64,000 nt of DNA from Candidatus Rickettsiella isopodorum (GCF_001881495.1 NZ_LUKY01000029.1:23814-87813), one strand, 5' to 3'. Counted from the first letter of the stretch, positions 16,240 to 25,724 are shown. The notes: a model not told the origin generated them from the letters alone. A program made the numbers and translations.

Positions 16240-18327
16240 ATGATTTCGCCAGAACAAAAAAAAATATCTATTATTGAAGAGAAGGAATTATTTAATATCA
16301 TTACAAAACAAAAAAAAGAAATAAAAAATCTAAAAGCTAAATACGAAAAGGATATTTTTACTTTAAATTTTATAGTCCAAAACCTTCCCGGAAGTATTTA
16401 TTGGAAAAATAAAAATGGATTATATTTGGGAAATAACGATTATGCTAAACGGTTAATGAAAGTCCTTGGATTGGAAACAGACGTTATTGGAAAAACAGAT
16501 TACGATATTTTCCCAAAAGAAGTAGCGGATGATTTTAAAAGAGCCGATTTAAAAGTTTTATCAGGGAAAAATTTGATCGTCGAAGAAGTGACTACTTTTT
16601 CTGATTCTACAGAAATGATTCAATTATCTTCAAAAATACCTCTATTGGATAAAACAAAAAAAATAGTTGGTATTCTAGGCATATCTCTTGATATTACTAA
16701 ATTAAAAAAAACCGAGTTGGCGTTACAAATTGCTCTGGATAAAGCAAAAGCAGCGAGTCATGCTAAAACTGAATTTTTAGAAAATATGCGACATGATATT
16801 CGTACTCCCTTGAGTGGTATTGTGGGTTGCGCCCAAATTATTAAATCGCAAGCGAGTGATCCAGAAAAAGTATCAGAATATGCAGAAGATCTTATTCAAT
16901 CTAGCGAAGCTTTGTTGAATTTTCTTAATAGGATTTTAGAAGGGATTAAAGTGGCTACTGGAGAAACGTTACTCTTAAAAAAGAAATTTGATTTTAAGAA
17001 AAATATTCAAGCTATTCTTAATTTAAACAAGTCACTGGCTGCTAAAAAAAATCTGGAATTAACTTTAGAGATTGATGAAAAAATCCCTCCTTATTTAATA
17101 GGAGATCCGATTCGATTACAACGAATTATATTAGAGTTAATGACTAATGCGCTAAGGTTTACACAACAAGGAACTATCAATATTGAAGCAAAAATAAACA
17201 AACGCGAAGCACAGCAAGTTGTTATTGAAATAAAAATCACAGATACTGGTATTGGGATACCGGCGGATAAAAAAGAGGATATTTTTACACGGTTTACGCG
17301 TTTAACTCCCTCTCATCAAGGTATCTACAAAGGGCTAGGGCTAGGATTATCTATTGTAAAGCAATTTGTTGATGACCTGGAAGGGGAGATCTATGTCGAA
17401 AGTCAGTTAAAGCAAGGAACCACCTTTACTTGCCTCCTTCCTTTTAAAGAACCATTGATTATGGATCACATGGGTGTTGAGGATATTACTTTGCCAATTG
17501 AAAGTAGAATATATAAGCATATTGCAGAAATTGTGCCAAACATTAGCTTAATAAATCAAGATTTTAATTCTTATCAAAGGAAAGTGTTGTTAGTCGAAGA
17601 TGACAAATTAGCCGCTAAAATTGCACAAATTATTTTCTTAGAATTAAATTGTGTTATTGATATAGCGCATGACGCGAAGATGGCTTTACAACGAATTCAA
17701 AAGCAAGACTATCATCTTGTTTTGATGGATATTGGCTTGCCTGATATGGATGGTATTGCACTAACTCATCGAATTCGTCTACAGCAATGGCAGCGAACAG
17801 ATATCACTCCAATCATTGGATTAACGGCTCATATTGATATTGAAAATAGACAGCGCTGTTTAGATGCGGGTATGAACACGGTTATATTAAAGCCTTTAAA
17901 AAAAGAAACCGCATCAGAATTATTGACAGCCTTTGTGCCAGATGCATGTATTAATCAATCATACTTATTTACTGAGATACGCCCAGTGAGTGGTCCCGTA
18001 TTAGATGTTGATGCAATGAAAGCACTCTTAAAAAATGAAGGATTGATTAAGGATTGCATTAATTTAATAATCAATGGATTAGAAAAAGAACTCGTTAAAC
18101 TTCCTGAATTGCATCAAGTCGCTAATTGGCACGCTATACGAGAAATTGCACATAAATTACAAGGCGGAGCTAGTTATTGCGGAGCTAAACGTTTGGAGCA
18201 AGCCTGCAAACGAATAGTAGATTATTTGCGAGAAAATGGTCCAGCTAGACACGTTAATGCGCTTTATCAACAATTACTTCAAGAAATGCAAGCTGCAAAA
18301 ACGGTTTATAAAGATTATCTTAAATAA
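16240..18327 (+). CDS. Soluble hybrid sensor histidine kinase (PAS-HisKA-HATPase-REC-Hpt)
   Basis: Three-step phosphorelay kinase of 695 residues. Order: an N-terminal helix, a PAS domain (about 40-155, with FIVQNLPGSIYWKNKNG), a dimerisation domain with phospho-acceptor H185 in MRHDIRTPLSG, an ATPase domain with N303, DTGIGIP (335-341) and GLGLGLSI (365-372), a receiver domain with D497 in LVLMDIGLPDMDG, and an Hpt domain with H638 in IAHKLQGGASYCGA. No membrane segments are present, so it senses something in the cytosol. The architecture resembles ArcB/BarA-type kinases without their membrane part. No response regulator gene is adjacent, so its output partner must lie elsewhere. AGGA precedes the ATG. 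Confidence 0.94.
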   Translation: MISPEQKKISIIEEKELFNIITKQKKEIKNLKAKYEKDIFTLNFIVQNLPGSIYWKNKNGLYLGNNDYAKRLMKVLGLETDVIGKTDYDIFPKEVADDFKRADLKVLSGKNLIVEEVTTFSDSTEMIQLSSKIPLLDKTKKIVGILGISLDITKLKKTELALQIALDKAKAASHAKTEFLENMRHDIRTPLSGIVGCAQIIKSQASDPEKVSEYAEDLIQSSEALLNFLNRILEGIKVATGETLLLKKKFDFKKNIQAILNLNKSLAAKKNLELTLEIDEKIPPYLIGDPIRLQRIILELMTNALRFTQQGTINIEAKINKREAQQVVIEIKITDTGIGIPADKKEDIFTRFTRLTPSHQGIYKGLGLGLSIVKQFVDDLEGEIYVESQLKQGTTFTCLLPFKEPLIMDHMGVEDITLPIESRIYKHIAEIVPNISLINQDFNSYQRKVLLVEDDKLAAKIAQIIFLELNCVIDIAHDAKMALQRIQKQDYHLVLMDIGLPDMDGIALTHRIRLQQWQRTDITPIIGLTAHIDIENRQRCLDAGMNTVILKPLKKETASELLTAFVPDACINQSYLFTEIRPVSGPVLDVDAMKALLKNEGLIKDCINLIINGLEKELVKLPELHQVANWHAIREIAHKLQGGASYCGAKRLEQACKRIVDYLRENGPARHVNALYQQLLQEMQAAKTVYKDYLK

Positions 18328-18452
18328 GAGGATTATCTAAAAACTTTAGAGATTAGGACTTTTCCCATTTCTATATTCAATGAAGTTAAATCATCAAAAA
18401 CTATTCATTTTTTTTAAATTTCGCTTTTTTTACTAGGTTTTTTAGAAATTTT

Positions 18453-21400
18453 TTATAATTTTTGGAATCCAAAAGTTTTAGATTTAATGTTTTCTTTTTG
18501 TTTTTCAACTTTTCGAATAGTTTTATTTAATTTTTTATTGTAAGAAGAGGGTACGACCGGGTTTTTTAAAGATTTCCGAGCAATCAGATCAAAAAGCATG
18601 AGTGTGCTATGAAGATTCGGTGGCGCTATAGACGAAGGGACAGTGTGCTGATTCGATTTTTTCGGTCTCGATTCATTTGGTTGGTAGGTTAGTTTTGGAG
18701 ATAGCGATAGTGCTTTCGTCGTCGATTTAAAACTTTCTTGATGAGGTAAAAATTTGGGCGTTACTAAAAAATTTCTTTTTTTATCAGAGTTTAGGTCGTT
18801 AAAAAAGGTTTTCTTTAGCTTAGTAGTTTCTGGTTTAGAAAAAGCGGGTGTTCGAAACTGATTTTTGGTGGGGGATTTGGCTAACGTTTTCGAATTATTT
18901 TGAGCCGAATAGTTCGGCATAGTTCGCCGATAAAAATTCCCCTCATTTTTATGTTGAACAGAGTCATTCTTTTCAATAAAGGATTTAGCTTTTTCCTTCT
19001 GAACAGAGAGAAGCGGATTTGTTTTTTTCTTTTTATTTTTTGTTTGATTGATGTTTTTCTTACCACGATAAGCTTTCATTTCCGAATCGTCATATTTTTT
19101 TAAATACTCATCGGCCATTGCTAAGATACGTTTTTTCTCATCAACAGTCCTAGATTGAGGATAGTGAGTCATTTGAGGAAAAAAGGTTTGATCAGTGTGC
19201 TGAGATACTTCTTTAGAAAGGGTTGATTTTTGAAGAGTATTGATGGTTCTCTTTTCTTCTCGATGAGCTTGGCGCTTACGGCGCAATATCTGCGGTGGCA
19301 ACTTCTTCTGGTTCTGCATTCCTACCGTATTTAAAAAGGCATGGGCTATTATGTCGCTCACATTAGGAGAATTAGAAGAAAATAGTTGAGATAAATAAGA
19401 AAAATGAGTCGCATGCTTAATTTCTTTTTGATAATCCTGAGGATGAATTTCGTAGTCAAAAAATTTAAATGTCGCGGATAATATCTTTTTTTTCATTTCG
19501 GGCATTTGATAAAATTGGCAACAGATAATCGTGCAGTAATCCATAGAAGATGGAAAGGCATTCGTCAGAATAAGATTCATTTCATCACGAAAAAATGCAA
19601 AATTTCCTATGTTTTTCAATATAAGAATTTCTGATTTTTCTTCTAAATCTTGATGAGTCAGGAGGATAATCTTCTTATCATCAGTAAACATTAAAGGCGC
19701 TGCAGTCAAAGTCCAAACGTCATCCTCTAGGGCGACTATATTTCTAGAGACAGAATCCAAAACAATATCAAGTTTTTGATACCAATTACTATTATCAAGC
19801 AGTGCATTTTTTAATTGGATAGTTACCCAAGGCCAGAAACAAGTGGAGTCATAAAAATAAGGATAAATCGGAGAATAAACCGAATTACTTAATGTTAAGA
19901 TTAAATCGTTTGCAGAGGGAAATACATGTGAAGAGATAACAGCCTTGGGATAGATTTGTTTATATTCCTTTATTATTTCGCGTAAATCTAACGTATCTAT
20001 TAGCTCGATTAAGTCATTTGAATCTCTTTCTGAAGTATCGTATAAGATGACTTTAGGGAGTGGAAACTTAGTGTTCTTCCCCGGTAAAATAATATAAACA
20101 TTTTCACCGCCATTACCTACTAAATGACTTTCATGCAAGCCGTTGATATAAAAAAGTTCATGTTTTTTTTGTCGCCCTATGGAGAGGGTGAGATTGTTTA
20201 CTAATTGAATAGAGATAGTTTTTTCTAAACGATTCGCTATTTCGCTAAATAAACTAATTTTTTCGTCCATTGTTTTATTATTAGAGGTTATTTCTTGTCC
20301 ATATAAATGCTCATTATGGATTAATTTTATTTCAATATCTTGAAAAAAATAAGCTATATTGTTTGAAAGATTCGCTGTATTCTTTGTTTGATTACTGCTT
20401 GAGGTAATCCGGTTTGAAATAGTAATAGCAAATAGTTTTCTATCTGTATTTTCAGAAGTGAGCACAGAAATATGTAGCGTATTATTTTTTACCGTCATTG
20501 CCTCTAGATTCTCTAAAGGATATTCAAAAAAGAATTGATGCTGAAGGGTTTCTTTAAAATAGTAAATCCACGATTCACCTACCTCGTCTGAGGGAATTCT
20601 ATACTCGATAGAATCGGTTGTTGCGTCCGATAAAAATGTGATGAGTGTATTGTTTCTTAATACAAACTTCAGATTTTTATAAGAGTGATTAGTGATAAAA
20701 AAATTATCGGGATGGGTTTGATTTTTCCCCCCATAACCATCGATAAAGCAAACCGATTGATCCAGATAAAAAATATCGGATTCATTCTTTCGTCCGTAAA
20801 TTTGATCAATTTGATCGATTTGAACGCGTATCTCATCAGAAGAGCAAAAAGGTGGAATCTGCTGCAATAAACTCTTATTTTTTCCGCATAAGAATCCATC
20901 CGTGTCAAGTAGCAAATAATCACTGTTTTCAGGATAAAAATTATCGAGAACCAGTATATCGGATCCCTTGCCGCCTTGTAGTTGGCCTGTAATCGAATTT
21001 CCTTGTAAATTAAATACATTGCCATTATCCCCACCGACGTACCATTTTTTACCGTTTTGTACAATGAATAATGTGGGTGAATGAGAAAAAGCAATGACTT
21101 CGTCCTCTCCTTCTCCTAAATCGACTAAAGTCCCATTACCCGTTCTGTTTAACGTGTAGCTTACGCCTAAGGCCTTATGACATAAATAATACTTCATCTT
21201 TATAGCTTCATTAAGCGCTTCATAAGGAGGTGGAGAGGCGGATAAACAAACTAAATTACCCTCAGCAGGTTCGTCAGGGTTATTATCGTCCGGTGTAAAA
21301 TTTATTTTTTCATTTAAAAAAACTTTACGAATCTTGCATAAATCGGCTTCAAAGTGAAAAGAAGGAAAAATAGACCACTGAATATCCGTATTATTTTTTA

Positions 21401-24400
21401 AAAGATTAATCGCATTTTCTACCAATTGCCCATTATTTGCTTTAAGCTGTAAGTACTCTAAAGGCGCTTGATGAAGCGTAGCCAATAAAAACTCAAAAGA
21501 TTTTTCACCCCTAGAAAGATGAACATATTTTTCAATGGCTTCCACTTGTTGTTTGGCCGCATATCCTTCAGCGCCTAGCCAAACGAGTAACGCAATGCCT
21601 TCTCCTAGAGGGCCTGTGAAGGCCGATAGGCCAGTAATAAATCCAAGAAATTCAGCGCCCTCGATAGTGGCTTCGATGCCATCAACAGCTACGATAAGAC
21701 TATTTGAAGTTAAACTCGGAAGAACAGTTTCATCTCCCATTCTATAGAGTTGTATTTCATTTTTAAGATTGTAAGCAAAAAAAATTGACGTGGCTTTGGA
21801 AACAAAAGGCGAAGCAACTTGCATGGCTTTCCCTAACAATTTTCTTTTACCCATGGATAATACGTCTTCATTAAAGAGAATAGTGAGCACTTTTTTGTTT
21901 TCCAAGCCTAAATTCTTTTCAAGTAAACTGGCATCGGAGGCTAAGTTTTTTCCTTGAGCGAACAGACTATTGGATAGACTTCCAAAAAATAGACTGCTAG
22001 TCATTAATCCGAAATTAATGGCCACTTCATCAAAATGACCTTGAAGCAAAGCCGATAAGGTATCTTTGGTCATAAGTGCTGAGCTTATATAGCGGGATAC
22101 CTGTTCTATTTTTTTAAAATGAGCTTTAATACGTGAATTACTGATTTCTTTAATTCTATCTTGATCTGGCTCTGATAAGGCACAAACACTCCTCTTTAAA
22201 CTATGGGATGGACAGCTATCGTAATTGGAAAGCTGATTGCCAAATATTTTCATCTTTAATTCATAAAGAAGTTTTATTGCTTGTTTTTGATTTGCTTTTT
22301 TTGAAGGAATCGTTGAATAGCGCTTCATCTTCAAAAGAGGATTTTTCATATTATAAAAATGATCCAAAATGTACTTAATATTTTCCTTAGACAGGATTTC
22401 TATCTGCCATTTTTTTTCAATATAGTTAAATATTTCAGACAAATTAAAAAATGAGCCTAATTTGATATAATAAGCTACCGCATCGCCTAAAAACCTAAGG
22501 AATTTTTCTTTGGGGTACTTGAGATAGGCCAAATCAATAAAATAATGGCAATATTTTACATTCTGCAAAAGCAGATTATCAAAAAATGTTTTTTCTGGAT
22601 GGGAATACATCACTTTAGATATTAACTCTGTGTGCTCAGACATATAGAGAAGAAAATGAAGATAATGAAAAACACTTTCTTCATCTTTTTTGAAAGTAAA
22701 ATGCCAAAGCCAAAGTAAGTGTTGGGTTTTTTCGACTATTTCTTTAAATTTTGGTTGATTTTGTTCGAGATCAATCCGTATGATTTGTTGAACTAATCGA
22801 TGAATCGTATACTTACCCTCATTTTCCAAATTAATCATGGAATAACTGCTCAGCAAATGCATAATGGTATCTAAGTCATCAATTGTTAGCTCGCGATTGA
22901 TATGATTGAAATAATAAAATTTTTTACTTGTAATAATATCTGGGTATAAATAACCCATAATATTTAAAATTTCTATTGCATGGTTGCCCAGTGGATCTGC
23001 TTTAATTTTATCTAGCGTAATGAGCCAGGTTGTAAAAACTGTCTCTAAATAGGGGTCATTGGAATAATGTGAGAAATCAAAATTTAATAATTCTTTGGTT
23101 TTTTCTTTATAGAGTTCGATGTAATGAGAAAGAGAAAAACTAGTATCGGTGTTTCTTCTCAGTTTGATATAAGCGAGTGCTTGTTGTAATGCTAAAGGTA
23201 GGCCTTGAAGCAATTGATGTAATTCCTTTATTCTTTCATACGGAATATTATCACCTAAATCCAATGATTTTTTAATGAGTTCTTTGGTTTCTAGTTCCGA
23301 GAAAACATTCAGTGTCATAATAGTGGCAATATTACTCCAATTACTATAGCGTGAAGTGATTAACAAACTCGGTTTATTGCCAAGCATAGACTTAGGTAAA
23401 TAAGCTTCTATGGCACGGTAATTCTCAACATTATCAAAAATAAATAGACTTTTTCGGTCCGAAAAATACTCATAAACCTCTTCTACAATCTTTTCCAGCA
23501 TTTTTTCTTGGTTATAAGAGTCCTTAGTTATAATTTGTAACTTTGCAGTTAGTTTGTTGAAAGAATACGCTATATTTTCCTTAGTTTCTGCATTAATCCA
23601 TAAAACATTATGATCGTAATTTTGCGCATAAAGCTCAGCATAGCGTAATGCTAATTGAGTTTTACCTATTCCCCCTAAACCATTAATTGATAATTGGGAA
23701 CCGGAAGTTTGTGATGACTCGCTATCCGGTGGACTTAAGACCCCCGGAATGGGAGAAATAGATAACATAGACCAAGAAGGTACGATGGCGGTTGTTCTTT
23801 CTGAGATTAAGGTACGATGCAATCTCTCAAGTACTTGAATTCTTCCACTGAAGTTTTTAACTGGCTTTCTTAAGTCGAAATAAATAGGTTTTTTACTTAA
23901 AGGTTCTCTATTCAAAATGTGAGGGGGGTATCGATTCGCAATTTTATCTAGAATACGTCGTGCTTCGACTGGATTCGTTTCTTTATGTAAAACATAACGA
24001 TATCCTTTTGAAATAAAATGAAAAATGCTTTTTTCCTGGAGAAATTGGTTTTCTGTATACTTATTTTTTAAGTTTTCTTTCAATTCTCCATTTTCTTCCT
24101 GTTCCCAATCTAATAGTCGACGATAACCATATGCGTTGTTAGATGCAGGTTTGAAAGCATAAAATTTATGAGATTGGCCCTTTTTGTCGAGATCAACTAA
24201 ACCTATTTTTTCAAATAAATTGGCGGTATTAATAGCTTTTTCGTTGTTATCTTGTATGGTATATCCTGAAACGCGTAGTCGAGCTCGTTTAACGTTAGGA
24301 TCAAAAAATTTTTCTGATGGCCCTTGTAACACACTTTTTTCTATCAGTTCCTTGGAAATAATCTTATCTAAGTTGGAATATTTATCTATAGCGTTGAACA

Positions 24401-25724
24401 GCCGTCCTACAGCATCCTCTGCTAATTTTTCCATCGCAACCTTACTGCCGGCCTTATCGGTTACTGCTACAAACTGACTTTCAAAACTTTGGAAGATATC
24501 AACCGCCGACTCAGATAAAATAGAGTTTAAATAATCTGACTGAATTTCAGAAAAAATTTTGGTAATTTTTTGGGCTTTATCTTTAGAGGGGTAAAATTTA
24601 CCGCTAATCATTCTCAGCGAAGCCACCAATGAAGGAATTGAACCCACAAGGCTTTGAGAAATACCTATCCCTAATAACGCACCGCTTAACCCTGTTTTTA
24701 ATTCAGTTTTCAGGCTTTCCTCTGTTAAGCTTTCTCCTTTGGCTAACAAATGATAGGCACCCAGTTTTTTTACAAAAGCACTCATAAAAGTTTCGACAAA
24801 AGTCTCTAATAAAATCGTTACTTTTTCTTTTTCATCGTTAAATGCTTTAAATCGTTTAAGATCAGGTTCAATGTTAGTGGGTAACGCTTCTTTGATAGTA
24901 AGGTCTTGCGAAAACAGCGGATGCCGTTCACGCCAAACAGAATCAGCACGAAGTTTTTCAGCAAAATATTCCCTTCTTGTATCAAAATATTCTTTACTGC
25001 GTGATCGTTTCAATTTATTAATTATCCAGTGTATGGATTGATCCTGGTCAATCATCTGATTCAGATCAGCGGCATTTTCGAGCGCCCATAAACCGCAATT
25101 GGAGTTATCTTTTTGTTGAATAAATCCAGGACTTAAATTTATTAATGGTTGTATTAAAAATCGATTAAATAGCAGTTGAAAATATCTTGATGGAATGGGA
25201 TTATTTTTTGAATCTGTATAATAGCCCACATACTGATCATTTTTATAAGAAATAGCCAATGTCACCCAATGTAAATTTTCTAAATTAATAATTAAAGTAA
25301 GACGAGACTCAGTGAATTGATTAGCTTTAACTTTTAATTGAAATGACTCTAAGGTAATTTGCAATTGTGACATGGAGCCTAATATTTCAAATTCAGCATT
25401 GCTCTCTCCATGGTAATTGTTATATTCTAAGCGAGCGATCTCAGCGATATCCTCTTGGCTTAACCAATAGCTATACTGGTTTTTTACTGTTGCTTCCACA
25501 AGCGTTTTATCATCGCCTGCTCGCTTAATGCGAGAGTTTAAGAGATTGTGAATTAAACTATTATTAAAATGATTTTTTTTGATAGTGGCTGATGAATAGA
25601 ATACGTTGCTTTTACTATGAATAAGTAAAGGCTCTCTAGCAGTTAGGTTAAATATCTCATGACTTGAGATATTTAACACATTTTGATCATGAAGCGGCGG
25701 ATGTCCATTTTTTTTTATTTGCAT
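18453..25724 (-). CDS. Giant modular toxin-like protein: CE-clan protease, NB-ARC ATPase, pore-toxin-like region, furin-like site and latrotoxin-CTD-like tail
   Basis: A single 2423-residue reading frame. Residues about 85-225 look like a clan CE cysteine protease (Ulp1/deubiquitinase type): H152 in LHWVTLAI, D171 in YYTDSKN, Q204 and C210 in QQKDNSNCG. Residues about 625-985 form an NB-ARC/STAND ATPase: P-loop GLGGIGKT (682-689), FIFDN (761-765), LLITSR (787-792), GLPLAL (841-846) and a winged-helix-like HRLVQQIIR (975-983). Helices and glycine-rich hydrophobic segments follow (about 1235-1400), then beta-rich, Asp/Gly/Asn-rich sequence (about 1520-2070). At 2148-2152 is RRKRQ, a furin-type site. 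The remaining 270 residues are basic and disordered, with STLMLFDLIARK (2373-2384) resembling the latrotoxin C-terminal domain. No signal peptide. AAGGAA precedes the ATG. Related layouts are known to me from large toxins of arthropod endosymbionts; the exact function is inference. Confidence 0.88.
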   Translation of the reverse strand: MQIKKNGHPPLHDQNVLNISSHEIFNLTAREPLLIHSKSNVFYSSATIKKNHFNNSLIHNLLNSRIKRAGDDKTLVEATVKNQYSYWLSQEDIAEIARLEYNNYHGESNAEFEILGSMSQLQITLESFQLKVKANQFTESRLTLIINLENLHWVTLAISYKNDQYVGYYTDSKNNPIPSRYFQLLFNRFLIQPLINLSPGFIQQKDNSNCGLWALENAADLNQMIDQDQSIHWIINKLKRSRSKEYFDTRREYFAEKLRADSVWRERHPLFSQDLTIKEALPTNIEPDLKRFKAFNDEKEKVTILLETFVETFMSAFVKKLGAYHLLAKGESLTEESLKTELKTGLSGALLGIGISQSLVGSIPSLVASLRMISGKFYPSKDKAQKITKIFSEIQSDYLNSILSESAVDIFQSFESQFVAVTDKAGSKVAMEKLAEDAVGRLFNAIDKYSNLDKIISKELIEKSVLQGPSEKFFDPNVKRARLRVSGYTIQDNNEKAINTANLFEKIGLVDLDKKGQSHKFYAFKPASNNAYGYRRLLDWEQEENGELKENLKNKYTENQFLQEKSIFHFISKGYRYVLHKETNPVEARRILDKIANRYPPHILNREPLSKKPIYFDLRKPVKNFSGRIQVLERLHRTLISERTTAIVPSWSMLSISPIPGVLSPPDSESSQTSGSQLSINGLGGIGKTQLALRYAELYAQNYDHNVLWINAETKENIAYSFNKLTAKLQIITKDSYNQEKMLEKIVEEVYEYFSDRKSLFIFDNVENYRAIEAYLPKSMLGNKPSLLITSRYSNWSNIATIMTLNVFSELETKELIKKSLDLGDNIPYERIKELHQLLQGLPLALQQALAYIKLRRNTDTSFSLSHYIELYKEKTKELLNFDFSHYSNDPYLETVFTTWLITLDKIKADPLGNHAIEILNIMGYLYPDIITSKKFYYFNHINRELTIDDLDTIMHLLSSYSMINLENEGKYTIHRLVQQIIRIDLEQNQPKFKEIVEKTQHLLWLWHFTFKKDEESVFHYLHFLLYMSEHTELISKVMYSHPEKTFFDNLLLQNVKYCHYFIDLAYLKYPKEKFLRFLGDAVAYYIKLGSFFNLSEIFNYIEKKWQIEILSKENIKYILDHFYNMKNPLLKMKRYSTIPSKKANQKQAIKLLYELKMKIFGNQLSNYDSCPSHSLKRSVCALSEPDQDRIKEISNSRIKAHFKKIEQVSRYISSALMTKDTLSALLQGHFDEVAINFGLMTSSLFFGSLSNSLFAQGKNLASDASLLEKNLGLENKKVLTILFNEDVLSMGKRKLLGKAMQVASPFVSKATSIFFAYNLKNEIQLYRMGDETVLPSLTSNSLIVAVDGIEATIEGAEFLGFITGLSAFTGPLGEGIALLVWLGAEGYAAKQQVEAIEKYVHLSRGEKSFEFLLATLHQAPLEYLQLKANNGQLVENAINLLKNNTDIQWSIFPSFHFEADLCKIRKVFLNEKINFTPDDNNPDEPAEGNLVCLSASPPPYEALNEAIKMKYYLCHKALGVSYTLNRTGNGTLVDLGEGEDEVIAFSHSPTLFIVQNGKKWYVGGDNGNVFNLQGNSITGQLQGGKGSDILVLDNFYPENSDYLLLDTDGFLCGKNKSLLQQIPPFCSSDEIRVQIDQIDQIYGRKNESDIFYLDQSVCFIDGYGGKNQTHPDNFFITNHSYKNLKFVLRNNTLITFLSDATTDSIEYRIPSDEVGESWIYYFKETLQHQFFFEYPLENLEAMTVKNNTLHISVLTSENTDRKLFAITISNRITSSSNQTKNTANLSNNIAYFFQDIEIKLIHNEHLYGQEITSNNKTMDEKISLFSEIANRLEKTISIQLVNNLTLSIGRQKKHELFYINGLHESHLVGNGGENVYIILPGKNTKFPLPKVILYDTSERDSNDLIELIDTLDLREIIKEYKQIYPKAVISSHVFPSANDLILTLSNSVYSPIYPYFYDSTCFWPWVTIQLKNALLDNSNWYQKLDIVLDSVSRNIVALEDDVWTLTAAPLMFTDDKKIILLTHQDLEEKSEILILKNIGNFAFFRDEMNLILTNAFPSSMDYCTIICCQFYQMPEMKKKILSATFKFFDYEIHPQDYQKEIKHATHFSYLSQLFSSNSPNVSDIIAHAFLNTVGMQNQKKLPPQILRRKRQAHREEKRTINTLQKSTLSKEVSQHTDQTFFPQMTHYPQSRTVDEKKRILAMADEYLKKYDDSEMKAYRGKKNINQTKNKKKKTNPLLSVQKEKAKSFIEKNDSVQHKNEGNFYRRTMPNYSAQNNSKTLAKSPTKNQFRTPAFSKPETTKLKKTFFNDLNSDKKRNFLVTPKFLPHQESFKSTTKALSLSPKLTYQPNESRPKKSNQHTVPSSIAPPNLHSTLMLFDLIARKSLKNPVVPSSYNKKLNKTIRKVEKQKENIKSKTFGFQKL
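25647..25677 (-). promoter_or_regulatory. Perfect 13-bp hairpin in the first codons of the giant gene
   Basis: Arms GTTAAATATCTCA (25647-25659) and TGAGATATTTAAC (25665-25677) are exactly complementary around a 5-base loop. The hairpin covers about codons 16-26 of the giant gene, 47 bases after its start. It could fold in the mRNA and slow early translation, or be a dyad-symmetric protein-binding site. Confidence 0.5.

Noticed and set aside
20669..21094. A 141-codon open frame on the minus strand inside the giant gene
   Set aside because: It lies entirely within the giant gene in another frame, with no ribosome site and no recognisable product; it is a shadow of that gene.
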